Shown piece after piece: positions 27,441 to 36,634 of a DNA stretch of 42,582 nucleotides. How positions within the stretch are numbered: the stretch's first letter is position 1; every line of letters starts with the position of its first letter. Origin of the DNA: Acidimicrobiales bacterium (GTDB taxonomy: Bacteria > Actinomycetota > Acidimicrobiia > Acidimicrobiales > UBA8190); the NCBI GenBank assembly GCA_017882995.1, contig JADGOL010000154.1, positions 1 to 42,582 of the forward strand, written 5' to 3'. Made by a program: the position numbers and the translations under genes. The notes below the pieces were generated by a model, which did not search any database, was not told the origin of the DNA, and saw only the letters and a list, made by a program, of their open reading frames with translations.

Positions 27441-29042
27441 ATGTCCGAGCCACGAACGGTGATTCCCGAGGACCAGACGAGTGGTGGGCTGACACACCGC
27501 CAGGTCCTCATCGTCCTCAGTGGCCTCATGTTGGGCATGCTCCTGGCCGCTCTCGACCAGACGATCGTGGCGACCGCCCTCCCGACGATCGTGGGCGATC
27601 TCCACGGGCTCAACCATCTGTCGTGGGTGGTCACCGCCTATCTGCTCACCACCACCTTGTCGACGCCGCTCTACGGCAAGATCTCCGACCTCCACGGGCG
27701 CAAGAAGATCTTCCAGATCGCCATCGTCATCTTCCTCATCGGCTCCGCGCTGTCGGGCCTCAGCCGGAACATGGACGAGCTCATCGCGTTCCGCGCCCTC
27801 CAGGGCCTTGGCGGCGGCGGTCTCATGGCCCTGGCCATGGCCATCGTGGGCGACATCGTGAGCCCGAGGGAACGCGGTCGGTACCAGGGCTACTTCGGCG
27901 GGGTCTTCGCCCTGGCCAGCATCGGGGGCCCCCTTGCGGGCGGATTCCTCACCGATCACCTCACCTGGCGGTGGATCTTCTATATCAACATCCCGGTGGG
28001 GATCCTGGCCCTGTTCATCACGAGCGCGGTGCTCCGGCTGCCGCTGCCCACTCGCAAGGTCCAGTCGATCGACTACACCGGCGCGGGGCTCATCGTGGCG
28101 GCCGTGACCCCGCTGATCCTGGTGACGGTGTGGGGGGGCCGGACCTACCCGTGGGCATCGCCGGTCATCATCGGCCTCGTCATCGTGTCGTTGGCGATGA
28201 TCGGTGCGGTGGTGTGGTGGGAGCGCAGGGCCCACGAGCCGATCTTCCCGCCCCGGGTGTTCGCCAACTCGATCGTCCGCTCCGGACTGGGGATGACTTT
28301 CTTCGTGACGGCCACCATGTTCGCGGCCATCATCTACATCCCCGTCTACCTCCAACTCGTCGACGGCATGTCGGCCACGCGCTCGGGTGTGCTCCTACTG
28401 CCGCTCATGGGAGGGATGCTCACGACGTCGATCATCTCCGGACGCCTCGTGACCCACTTCGGCCGTTACAAGGTCTATCCGGTGTTCGGGACCGCGCTCA
28501 TGACGGTGGGGATGTGGCTCTTCACCCACCTCGGGGCCCACACCTCATTGGGTGTGGCCAGTTTCTACATGGTGGTCTTCGGCGTCGGGATGGGCATGAC
28601 CCTCCAGATCGTCGTCGTGGCGGTCCAGAACGCGGTGGAGCGTCGCGACCTGGGCAGCTCCACCTCGGCGGTGAGCTTCTTCCGCAACATCGGTGCCGCG
28701 TGCGGGACGGCGTTACTGGGGACCGTACTGGTGAGCCGCCTCGGGTTCTGGCTGCCCCGCCTCGTCCCGGCCCACAGTGGGTTGAGCCTGTCGCAGTCCT
28801 TCACGATCACCCCTGACGAGCTCCGGGCACTGCGCCCCGCCGTGCGCAGCGGCGTCGTCGACTCGTTCGTCCGATCGCTCCACGTCGTGTTCATGGTGGG
28901 GATCCCCCTCGCCGCGCTCGCTTTCGTCTGTGCCCTTCTGCTCAAAGACGCCCCCCTGCACGGCACCGTGGCCAAGGACAGAGAATCCGCCGAGCCCGAT
29001 CTCGTGGTCCCGTCTCCCCGTGCGGTGGTGAGCGGACGGTGA
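27441..29042 (+). CDS. MFS transporter, DHA2 (EmrB/QacA-type) family
   Basis: LAALDQTIVATALPTIVGDLHG, LYGKISDLHGRKKIF, RALQGLGGGGLMALAMAIVGDIVSPRERGRYQG; start set at ATG 27441. Confidence 0.92.
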   Translation: MSEPRTVIPEDQTSGGLTHRQVLIVLSGLMLGMLLAALDQTIVATALPTIVGDLHGLNHLSWVVTAYLLTTTLSTPLYGKISDLHGRKKIFQIAIVIFLIGSALSGLSRNMDELIAFRALQGLGGGGLMALAMAIVGDIVSPRERGRYQGYFGGVFALASIGGPLAGGFLTDHLTWRWIFYINIPVGILALFITSAVLRLPLPTRKVQSIDYTGAGLIVAAVTPLILVTVWGGRTYPWASPVIIGLVIVSLAMIGAVVWWERRAHEPIFPPRVFANSIVRSGLGMTFFVTATMFAAIIYIPVYLQLVDGMSATRSGVLLLPLMGGMLTTSIISGRLVTHFGRYKVYPVFGTALMTVGMWLFTHLGAHTSLGVASFYMVVFGVGMGMTLQIVVVAVQNAVERRDLGSSTSAVSFFRNIGAACGTALLGTVLVSRLGFWLPRLVPAHSGLSLSQSFTITPDELRALRPAVRSGVVDSFVRSLHVVFMVGIPLAALAFVCALLLKDAPLHGTVAKDRESAEPDLVVPSPRAVVSGR

Positions 29043-30235
29043 ACTTCTTCTCGTTCCATCTCATGCCGTGGCCGCACCTGGCCCCGCCTCGGGAGTTCCT
29101 GGCCGAGAACGAAGCGGCCTGGGTGACGTTGTCGAACTCCAACTACGACCCGGCTCGGGGCAAGGAGCTCTACGACCGCTACATCTCCGAGCTCGTAGTG
29201 GCAGAGGAGCTCGGCCTCGACGGTGTCGTCGTGAACGAGCACCACCAGAACGCCTACGGGTTGATGCCGTCGCCGAACCTGGTGGCGGCCGCCCTCACGC
29301 GTGAGACGTCTCGGGTCAAGATCTGCGTCCTCGGCAATGCGCTCCCGCTGTACAACCCGCCCACACGCGTGGCCGAGGAGATGGCCATGCTCGACGTCAT
29401 GAGCGGTGGACGGCTCATCGCCGGCTTGGTGGTGGGGGGAGGGCCCGAGTACTACTCGACCAACGTGAACCCCACCGACGCGCGGCCGCGCTTTCGAGAG
29501 GCCGTCGACCTCGTCATCCAGGCCTGGACCCGCCCCGGCCCGTTCGCCTTCGACGGTGAGTTCTACCAATTGCCCTATGTGAACCCCTGGCCCCGTCCCC
29601 TCCAGCAGCCCCACCCCCCGGTGTGGATCCCGGGGCTCGGTTCGCCGAGCACGATCACCTACTGCGTCGAGCACGGGTTCGGCTACATGGGGGTGGCCTA
29701 CTACGCGCCGCCCGAGACCTTCGCCCGCCAGGCCGTGGCCTATCACGACGCCGTCGCCGCGTCGGGGCGAACGTTCGATCCGGAGCTGCTGGGCTGGCTC
29801 ACCACGGTGTACGTGGCCGAGACCGACGAGCAGGCCGTCGAGGAGGCCGCCGCCCATCTCGCCTACTTCCAAGGGACCCTGGCCGCGGGCTTCGTGGGTC
29901 CGGGCAAGGTGTGGATGCCGCCCGGCTACATCGACCCGCCTGCCCTCGTCCAGTTCCTGGCCGATCTCCGGGGAATGGTCCAGGGCCCGCGGCCCACCGA
30001 CGCCGCCACCGCGGTCTGGAAGCGATCACCTCTGATCGGGAGCCCGGCCACGGTGCGGGAACGGTTGCTCAACTACGTGAACGAGCTCGGGCTCGGCACG
30101 ATCCTGGCGCTGCTGCAATTCGGGTCGCTCCCTGCGGACCTCACGGCGCGCTCGACCCATCTCTACGCCACCGAGGTCGTGCCCTATGTCCGCGAGCACG
30201 CCGACAACCACTTCGCCACCAAGGGATGGGCGTGA
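29039..30235 (+). CDS. LLM class flavin-dependent oxidoreductase
   Basis: VVVNEHHQNAYGLMPSPNLVAAALTRETSRVKICVLGNALPLYNPPTRVAEEMAMLDVMSGGRLIAGL; GTG start overlaps MFS stop. Confidence 0.92.
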   Translation: MNFFSFHLMPWPHLAPPREFLAENEAAWVTLSNSNYDPARGKELYDRYISELVVAEELGLDGVVVNEHHQNAYGLMPSPNLVAAALTRETSRVKICVLGNALPLYNPPTRVAEEMAMLDVMSGGRLIAGLVVGGGPEYYSTNVNPTDARPRFREAVDLVIQAWTRPGPFAFDGEFYQLPYVNPWPRPLQQPHPPVWIPGLGSPSTITYCVEHGFGYMGVAYYAPPETFARQAVAYHDAVAASGRTFDPELLGWLTTVYVAETDEQAVEEAAAHLAYFQGTLAAGFVGPGKVWMPPGYIDPPALVQFLADLRGMVQGPRPTDAATAVWKRSPLIGSPATVRERLLNYVNELGLGTILALLQFGSLPADLTARSTHLYATEVVPYVREHADNHFATKGWA

Positions 30236-31116
30236 ACGTCGTCGACCGACACGCAGGTTCTCCGAGCCGCGCCGGGTCTCCAACGCGCGCCGGGTCTCCA
30301 AGGCGCGCCACGTTGGCGGTCTCGGGGCGCGAGGTCACGCTCCTGCGCGGGGGCGACGGCGCTCGGGTGCTGTACCTGCACGGGTTGTGCGACATCCACG
30401 CCGTGTGGCCCGGCGAGCAATGGACGCCGTTCCTGGCCCGGTTGGCGACGAGCTTCGATGTCGTCGCCCCCGCACTGCCGGGGTACAACGCCAGCGCGGG
30501 GCTCGAGGACTTCGACGACGTCGAGGACTACGTCTGGCACCTCGTCGATCTGTGCCACGCCGCGGGGCTCACCGACATCGACGTCGTCGGGCACAGCTTC
30601 GGAGGATGGTTCGCAGCCGAGCTCGCTTTGCGCAGACCGGAGTTGGTCCGACGCCTGGTGCTGGTCGATCCCCTCGGCGTCCATGTGCGTGGCGTCGAGG
30701 TCCCTCCGTTCTTCGGGGCCGTGGCCCCCCGGGGGATCGGCGGGGCCGGAGAAGCCAGACGTCTTCTCTTCGCCGAACCGGAAGGGACCGTGGCGCTGGA
30801 CGCGCTGCCCGACGTCATGACCACCGAGCAACAGCTGCTGTGGTTCGGGGGTCTGGCGGGAGCGGCCCGACTGGGGTGGAAGGCTCCGCACTTCCAGAGC
30901 CGCAAGCTCACCGACCGCCTCGGACGTGTCGAGGTGCCCACCCTCGTCATCCGCGGCGAGGAGGACCTGCTGGTCCCCGAGGAGGCCGGTCGGGTGTGGG
31001 GCGGCTCGATTCCCGGGGCGCGACTCGTCGAGATACCCGACGCCGGGCACTGCCTCCCTCTCGAGCGACCCGAGATCGCCGCCGAGGTGGAAGGCTTCCT
31101 CGTCGGACCGGACTGA
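30226..31116 (+). CDS. Alpha/beta-hydrolase
   Basis: LYLHGLCDIHAVW, DVVGHSFGGWFAAELALRRPELVRRLVLVDPLG, IRGEEDLLVP, IPDAGHCLPLERP; ATG 30226 or GTG 30232. Confidence 0.9.
   Translation: MGVNVVDRHAGSPSRAGSPTRAGSPRRATLAVSGREVTLLRGGDGARVLYLHGLCDIHAVWPGEQWTPFLARLATSFDVVAPALPGYNASAGLEDFDDVEDYVWHLVDLCHAAGLTDIDVVGHSFGGWFAAELALRRPELVRRLVLVDPLGVHVRGVEVPPFFGAVAPRGIGGAGEARRLLFAEPEGTVALDALPDVMTTEQQLLWFGGLAGAARLGWKAPHFQSRKLTDRLGRVEVPTLVIRGEEDLLVPEEAGRVWGGSIPGARLVEIPDAGHCLPLERPEIAAEVEGFLVGPD
30253..30306 (+). repeat. Imperfect 18-bp repeat, three copies, encoding AGSP(S/T/R)R
   Basis: AGSPSR-AGSPTR-AGSPRR near the hydrolase N-terminus. Confidence 0.85.
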
Positions 31117-31137
31117 AGAGACCGAAAGAGAGAGCCA

Positions 31138-31884
31138 GTGGAGCTAGCGGGCGCGTCGGCCGTCGTGACGGGTGGAGCGAGTGGGATCGGCGCCGCGACG
31201 GTGGAGCTGCTGCGCGCCGCCGGGGCCCGAGTGGCCGTGCTCGACGTCCAGCAGGGATCGGGCCCGGCCGAGCTCTACATACGGTGCGACATCTCGGTGG
31301 AGGCGGAGGTCGTCGGTGCCGTCGGTCGGGTCCACGAAGCCTTGGGCGGTCTCGACGTGGCCGTGCTCAACGCGGGCGTCGGTGGTTTCGGGTCCCTGGT
31401 CGACCTGTCGAGCGCCGAATGGGACCGGGTGCTCGGCATCAATCTCCGGGGCACCTTCCTGTGCCTGCGCGAAGTGGGCAAGGCCATGCTGGCCGGGGGC
31501 CGCGGCGGGGCCATCGTGGCGGTGAGCTCGATCTCGGGCTTCCTCGCCGATCGCATGATGGGCCACTACAGCGTGTCCAAGGCGGGCGTGGCCGAGCTCG
31601 TCCGGGTGGCCGCCCGTGAGCTCGGGCCCTTCGGGATCCGGGTCAACGCGGTGGCCCCGGGGACGACCGACACCCCGATGTTCGCGTCGACCAGGCGCCT
31701 CCCCGGGTACCGCGAGCGGGTGGCCGAGCGCTCGGCGTTGGGTGACGTCGGCACCCCTGACGGCGTGGCCCGTGCCATCCGGGCATTGTTGGAATTGGAC
31801 TGGGTCACCGGACAGGTTCTGGCCGCCGACGGCGGGGTGTCGTTGTGGAGCCCGATCGACCCGGCCGAGGGCATGGGGAAGTGA
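31138..31884 (+). CDS. SDR family oxidoreductase
   Basis: TGGASGIG, NAGVGG, YSVSKAGVAELVR, APGTTDTPM; GTG start. Confidence 0.92.
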   Translation: MELAGASAVVTGGASGIGAATVELLRAAGARVAVLDVQQGSGPAELYIRCDISVEAEVVGAVGRVHEALGGLDVAVLNAGVGGFGSLVDLSSAEWDRVLGINLRGTFLCLREVGKAMLAGGRGGAIVAVSSISGFLADRMMGHYSVSKAGVAELVRVAARELGPFGIRVNAVAPGTTDTPMFASTRRLPGYRERVAERSALGDVGTPDGVARAIRALLELDWVTGQVLAADGGVSLWSPIDPAEGMGK

Positions 31885-32324
31885 TGGCGGGGCGCGTCCA
31901 CCACAGCGCCATCCATGTCCGCGACATGGACTCGAGTCTCCGCTTCTACCGTGACGGCATCGGCCTCGAGGTCCTCATGGACCACGTCTTCGAGGGAGAC
32001 TGGCCCACCCTCTTCGACGCTCCCTCCTCCACGTTGCGCTCCATCTTCCTCGGTGACCCGGCCCACCCCGACGCGGGTGTCGTCGAGCTCGTGACCTTCG
32101 CCGGGCCCGACCCTGTGACGGCCGACTCCTCGACGGCGGGCACGGGGTTCTTCTTGTTGTCGTTCTACGTCGACGTCGACGGGGTCCTCGCACGGCTCGG
32201 CGCACTCGGCTTCGGCCCGGCGCGCCGGATCGAGCAGCCCGCGCCGACGGGACCGGTGTCCATGGCTTGTGTGTACGACCCCGACGGGATCCGCATCGAG
32301 CTCGTCGGCATCCCCGCCCGGTAG
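31884..32324 (+). CDS. VOC (glyoxalase/extradiol dioxygenase fold) family protein
   Basis: RVHHSAIHVRDMDSSLRFYRDGIGLEVLMDHVFEG...YDPDGIRIELVGIP; TGATG overlap. Confidence 0.9.
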   Translation: MAGRVHHSAIHVRDMDSSLRFYRDGIGLEVLMDHVFEGDWPTLFDAPSSTLRSIFLGDPAHPDAGVVELVTFAGPDPVTADSSTAGTGFFLLSFYVDVDGVLARLGALGFGPARRIEQPAPTGPVSMACVYDPDGIRIELVGIPAR

Positions 32325-32331
32325 CTCGACC

Positions 32332-33480
32332 GTGCTCCGCAGCGAGACTCGGATCCTCACCACCCACGCCGGGAGTCTGCCCCGGCCGCGCTCGCTCGCC
32401 GAGCTGCACGGGAGGCGGAGCCGGGGCGAGGACGTCGACACGGTCGAGCTGCAACGAGAAGTGTCCGAGGCCACCGCCGCCGCCGTCGCCGCGCAGGTCG
32501 ACGCCGGGATCGACATCGGCAACGACGGGGAGCAGGCGCGCGAGAGCTTCGTGACGTATGTCCAGCACCGGATGACCGGATTCGCCGGCACGGGCCGGCG
32601 CCCGCTCATGCGGGACCTGCTCGACCATCCCGACTTCTTGGACCTCGTCGTGCCCCGCCATCTGCGCCGTCAGGTGGACCTCATGGCCGCCCCCGCCGCG
32701 GTGTCGGCGGTCAGTTACCGCGACACCGCAGAGGTCGACGCCGAATGCGCGCTCGTGGCCGGGGCCCCTTTCGCCGAGACGTTCATGACCGCCGCGTCGC
32801 CGGGCATCGTGGCGTCGGCCATGGAGAACCGGCACTACGCCTCGATGGAGGACTACGTCCTGGCCGTCGCCGGTGCGCTTCGATCCGAATACCAGGCCAT
32901 CGTGGGGCGCGGCCTGTTGCTCCAGATCGACGCCCCCGACCTCGCCCTCGAGCGCCACACGCTCTTCGCGGAGCGACCCCTGGCCGACTTCGTGGGGTGG
33001 GTCGAGCTGGTCATCGGGGCCATCAACGGCGCGCTGAGCGGGATCGATCCGGGCCGGGTCCGGCTGCATGTGTGTTGGGGCAACTACGAGGGACCGCACA
33101 CCCTCGACGTCGCCCTCGAGGAGATCCTCCCTCTGCTGTACCGGGCGAAGGTGGGTGCGTTGGTGGTGTCGATGGCCAACCCCCGCCACGCGCACGAGTA
33201 TCGGTGCTTCGAACGCCACCCGCTGCCCGAGGACATGATCCTCGTCGCCGGCGTGATCGACACCACCAGCAACTACGTGGAGCACCCCGAGGTCGTCGCG
33301 GATCGGGTCGTGCGGGTGGCGGAGGTGGTCGGGGACCCCCGGCGTGTCATCGCCGGCACCGACTGTGGCTTCGACACCTCGGCGGGGATCGGCGACATCG
33401 CCCCGTCGGTGGTGTGGGAGAAGCTCCGTGCCCTGCGCGCCGGCGCGGAGCTGGCCACGTCGAGGCTGTGGAGCTCGTGA
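32332..33480 (+). CDS. MetE-like cobalamin-independent methionine synthase II family protein
   Basis: ILTTHAGSLPRPRSLAELH; LHVCWGNYEGPHT and GTDCGFDT candidate zinc ligands; GTG start. Confidence 0.88.
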   Translation: MLRSETRILTTHAGSLPRPRSLAELHGRRSRGEDVDTVELQREVSEATAAAVAAQVDAGIDIGNDGEQARESFVTYVQHRMTGFAGTGRRPLMRDLLDHPDFLDLVVPRHLRRQVDLMAAPAAVSAVSYRDTAEVDAECALVAGAPFAETFMTAASPGIVASAMENRHYASMEDYVLAVAGALRSEYQAIVGRGLLLQIDAPDLALERHTLFAERPLADFVGWVELVIGAINGALSGIDPGRVRLHVCWGNYEGPHTLDVALEEILPLLYRAKVGALVVSMANPRHAHEYRCFERHPLPEDMILVAGVIDTTSNYVEHPEVVADRVVRVAEVVGDPRRVIAGTDCGFDTSAGIGDIAPSVVWEKLRALRAGAELATSRLWSS

Positions 33481-33550
33481 CCCGCGAGCGTAAGGTGTGG
33501 CCTCCGACCCGCCATCACCCCGCCGGCGGGCGCAGAACGGTGAGGTATCG

Positions 33551-34531
33551 ATGGAGTACGTGAACCTGGGCAAGACCGGCTTGCGGGTGTCTCGCATCTG
33601 TCTCGGGATGATGAGCTTCGGCAACGACAGCGAACGGGAATGGGTGCTCGACGAGGACGGGGCCGAGCCCATCGTGCGGGCCGCCGTCGAGGGTGGCGTC
33701 ACCTTCTTCGACACCGCCGACACGTACTCCGGGGGCGCCAGTGAGGTGGCCACGGGGCGACTGGTGAGCAAGATGCTCACCCGGGACGAGATGGTCATCG
33801 CCACCAAGGTGTTCATGCCCGTCACGCCGGGCGAGAACGGGGGAGGGTTGTCGCGCAAGCACATCCTGTCGGGCATCGACGCTTCGCTGGGTCGGCTGGG
33901 GATGGACTACGTCGACCTCTACCAGATCCACCGCTGGGACCCCCGGACGCCCATCGAGGAGACCATGGGCGCGCTGCACGACGTCGTCCGGGCGGGCAAG
34001 GCCCGGTACATCGGGGCGAGCAGCATGTTCGCGTGGCAGTTCGCCCAGGCCCAGCACGTGGCCGAGCGCAACGGATGGACCAAGTTCGTGTCCATGCAGC
34101 CGCATTACAACCTCGTCTATCGCGAGGAGGAGCGGGAGATGATCCCGCTGTGCATCGACCAGGGCATCGGGGTCATCCCGTGGAGCCCGTTGGCACGGGG
34201 CGTGCTCACCGGCAACCGCGGCCGCGGCGACGAACGGCGCACGACGCGGTCGGGGACCGACCCTTTCACCGACTACCTCTACAGCCAACCGTCGGACTTC
34301 GACGTCGTCGAGCGTGTGGCCGAGGTGGCGGCCAAGCGCGACGTGCCGCCGGCCCAGGTGGCCCTGGCGTGGTTACTCCACCGTCCCGGGGTCACCGCCC
34401 CCATCGTCGGTTCCACCAAGCCGGGCCATCTCACCGACGCCCTGGCGGCGGAGAAGCTCGATCTCAGCGCCGACGAGATGAAGTCACTGGAGGAGCCCTA
34501 CCTGCCCCACCCTGTCCTCGGGCACTTCTGA
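33551..34531 (+). CDS. Aldo/keto reductase
   Basis: MEYVNLGKTGLRVSRICLGMMSFG, FFDTADTYSGGASE, DLYQIHRWDPRTPIEETM, IPWSPLARG. Confidence 0.93.
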   Translation: MEYVNLGKTGLRVSRICLGMMSFGNDSEREWVLDEDGAEPIVRAAVEGGVTFFDTADTYSGGASEVATGRLVSKMLTRDEMVIATKVFMPVTPGENGGGLSRKHILSGIDASLGRLGMDYVDLYQIHRWDPRTPIEETMGALHDVVRAGKARYIGASSMFAWQFAQAQHVAERNGWTKFVSMQPHYNLVYREEEREMIPLCIDQGIGVIPWSPLARGVLTGNRGRGDERRTTRSGTDPFTDYLYSQPSDFDVVERVAEVAAKRDVPPAQVALAWLLHRPGVTAPIVGSTKPGHLTDALAAEKLDLSADEMKSLEEPYLPHPVLGHF

Positions 34532-34551
34532 CCCGCGGGCACTTCTGACCC
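34519..34551. repeat. 16-bp direct duplication (period 17) spanning the AKR stop codon
   Basis: cgggcacttctgaccc at 34519-34534 and 34536-34551. Confidence 0.95.
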
Positions 34552-34568
34552 TCGGGCAGATCTCGGAC

Positions 34569-35054
34569 TCAGACCAAGATGCGCTCGTCGGGGGCGCGCA
34601 CCCCGACCACGGCCAGGGTCCGACCGAGGCCGAGCATCATGCCGCAGCACATGGTGAGGTCGGCGAGCTCGTCGTCGGAGAAGGCGGCCCGCAACCGGCC
34701 CCAGAGCTCTTCGCCCATGTTGAGGTGGTCGAGGGCGAAGTGCTGGGCGAACTCCGCGGCGAGGCGCTCCCTGTCGCTGAGCGCCGTGGACGTGCGCCAG
34801 TTGGCGACCTCGCCGTAGAAGCCCTCGTCGACCCCGGCGGCCTGGCCGTCGCGAGCCCGGGTGTCCTGACAGACCGCGCAGTCGTTGATGAGGGCGATCG
34901 TCCAGCGGGCCGACTCGCGTTCGCGCAGGGGCAATTTGGTGTTCTTGTAGACGGCTTCGGAGAGTGCCCCCATGCCCGCCGCCATCTCGGGACGCAGCAG
35001 CGCCCAGTCGACGTGTTCGCCGTAGCCCCGCTCGGGAAATTCGATCCTTGCCAT
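34569..35054 (-). CDS. Carboxymuconolactone decarboxylase / AhpD-like family protein
   Basis: KLPLRERESARWTIALINDCAVCQDTRARDG; start set at MARIEFPERG. Confidence 0.85.
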   Translation of the reverse strand: MARIEFPERGYGEHVDWALLRPEMAAGMGALSEAVYKNTKLPLRERESARWTIALINDCAVCQDTRARDGQAAGVDEGFYGEVANWRTSTALSDRERLAAEFAQHFALDHLNMGEELWGRLRAAFSDDELADLTMCCGMMLGLGRTLAVVGVRAPDERILV

Positions 35055-35162
35055 GGCACAACGGTAGCCCCGGCAGCCCGGAAACGCCCGGGCTGGGATA
35101 TGATTCCAAGGTCGAGGTGGTGCCCCCGCGTGCGTGGCGCCGTCTCGGGTAGGGGGCGAGGG

Positions 35163-36125
35163 ATGCGCTGGGGAGTGACACGGTCTGGATGGTTCGTGGC
35201 CGCCCTTCTCGTGGTGCTGGTCGGGTCGTCGGTGGGGGCGGCCGCCTCGTCGGCGAGCTCGATACCGCTCGGGGACTACTCCGGAGCCGACAATCCCGCC
35301 GGCGTAGCCGACTTCGGGTCCACGACGGGCACCCATATGAGCTTGGCGACGGACTTCCTGAACGGGTCCTCGACGTGGGCGGCGCTCGACGGTGCCTCGG
35401 GTGTCGGGGCATGGCGCTCGTCGGGCTACCGGCTCGTGCTGGCGGTGCCGATCCTTCCCAAGCACGCCCGGAGCTCGTTGTCCAAGGGGGCTCGGGGCGC
35501 GTACAACTCGTACTTCGTCACGCTGGCCCACAATCTGGTCAACGCCGGCGAGGGCAACGCCTATCTCCGGCTCGGGTGGGAGTTCAACGGCACGTGGTAC
35601 AAGTGGAGTGTCCACAACGCCAGAGGAGCAGTCGAGTACGCGCTGTACTTCAAGAACATCGTCAGCGCCATGCGGTCGGTGCCGGGCCAATCGTTCAAGT
35701 TCGTCTGGAACCCCAACGGCGGTGGCTCGCACGGTCGGTCCTACAACGCCAACCTGGCCTATCCGGGCAACGCCTTTGTGGACTACATCGGGACCGATCT
35801 CTACGACGAGTCGTGGGTCCAACCACTGACCCCGGCCAACGCGTGGGCGGGACAGCTGTCAGCGACGTGGGGGCTCAACTGGCTGGCCTCGTTCGCAGCC
35901 GCCCACGGCAAGCCCATCGTCTTCCCCGAGTGGGGCGTGGCCATCCGCAACGACGGCCACGGGTTGGGTGACGACCCCTACTTCGTGAACCAGTTCGCGT
36001 CGTGGATCTCGTCGCACGACGTGGCCTGGACCAACATCTTCACGGTCGACGACACCCAACAAGACGACATCACCGATGGCAGCTTCCCCAACGCGCTGGC
36101 GGCGTTCAGCGCCGACTTCGGCTGA
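35163..36125 (+). CDS. Secreted glycoside hydrolase (GH26 mannanase-like)
   Basis: Signal peptide RSGWFVAALLVVLVGSSVGAAASS; YLRLGWEFNGTWYKW and IVFPEWGVA Glu motifs; GTDLYD. Confidence 0.78.
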   Translation: MRWGVTRSGWFVAALLVVLVGSSVGAAASSASSIPLGDYSGADNPAGVADFGSTTGTHMSLATDFLNGSSTWAALDGASGVGAWRSSGYRLVLAVPILPKHARSSLSKGARGAYNSYFVTLAHNLVNAGEGNAYLRLGWEFNGTWYKWSVHNARGAVEYALYFKNIVSAMRSVPGQSFKFVWNPNGGGSHGRSYNANLAYPGNAFVDYIGTDLYDESWVQPLTPANAWAGQLSATWGLNWLASFAAAHGKPIVFPEWGVAIRNDGHGLGDDPYFVNQFASWISSHDVAWTNIFTVDDTQQDDITDGSFPNALAAFSADFG

Positions 36126-36164
36126 TCCGGTCCGAAACGGGCGGGTCGTCGAAGGGCGACCGGC

Positions 36165-36629
36165 TCAGGTCGAGGCGGTGAGCTCCTCGATGCGGGCCAG
36201 GGTCTTCTCCATGTTCTTCCGGGTGGTCTCGGGAAGCGGACCCATCTTCAAGAACCAGCGCTGCATGTCCTGGGAGAGGTCCCAGCTCTCCTTGACGAGC
36301 GTCCCGCCCTCGACGGGCTCGAGCTCGTAGCGCCAGATCCGTCCGGCCGCGATGCGGCCCACCAGCCCGGGCGGTCTCGTCTGCCATGCGATCCGTCGGT
36401 TGTCCTCGAACTCGATGACGGTGCTCACCATCGAATAGGGGATGCCCACCCGCATCGACATGCCGAACTTCGACCCCAGGGCCAAGCGCCGGGGTGCGTC
36501 GGCCTTGGCCCTCTGGATGGCCCCCGAGCCGTCGACGTCACGGTGGCGTCCGGGGTCGGCCACGATGGCGAAGATCGCCTCGGCCGGCGCGTCGATGAGC
36601 CTCTCCACCGTGACGACGTATCCGTTCAT
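36165..36629 (-). CDS. SRPBCC family protein
   Basis: VTVERLIDAPAEAIFAIVADPGRHRDVDGSGAI...WRYELEPVEGGTLVKESWD. Confidence 0.87.
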   Translation of the reverse strand: MNGYVVTVERLIDAPAEAIFAIVADPGRHRDVDGSGAIQRAKADAPRRLALGSKFGMSMRVGIPYSMVSTVIEFEDNRRIAWQTRPPGLVGRIAAGRIWRYELEPVEGGTLVKESWDLSQDMQRWFLKMGPLPETTRKNMEKTLARIEELTAST

Positions 36630-36634
36630 GTCGG

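Noticed and set aside
31975-33876. 633-aa minus-strand ORF
   Set aside because: Antisense shadow of the VOC, MetE-like and AKR genes, with low-complexity R/G/P/H-rich composition.
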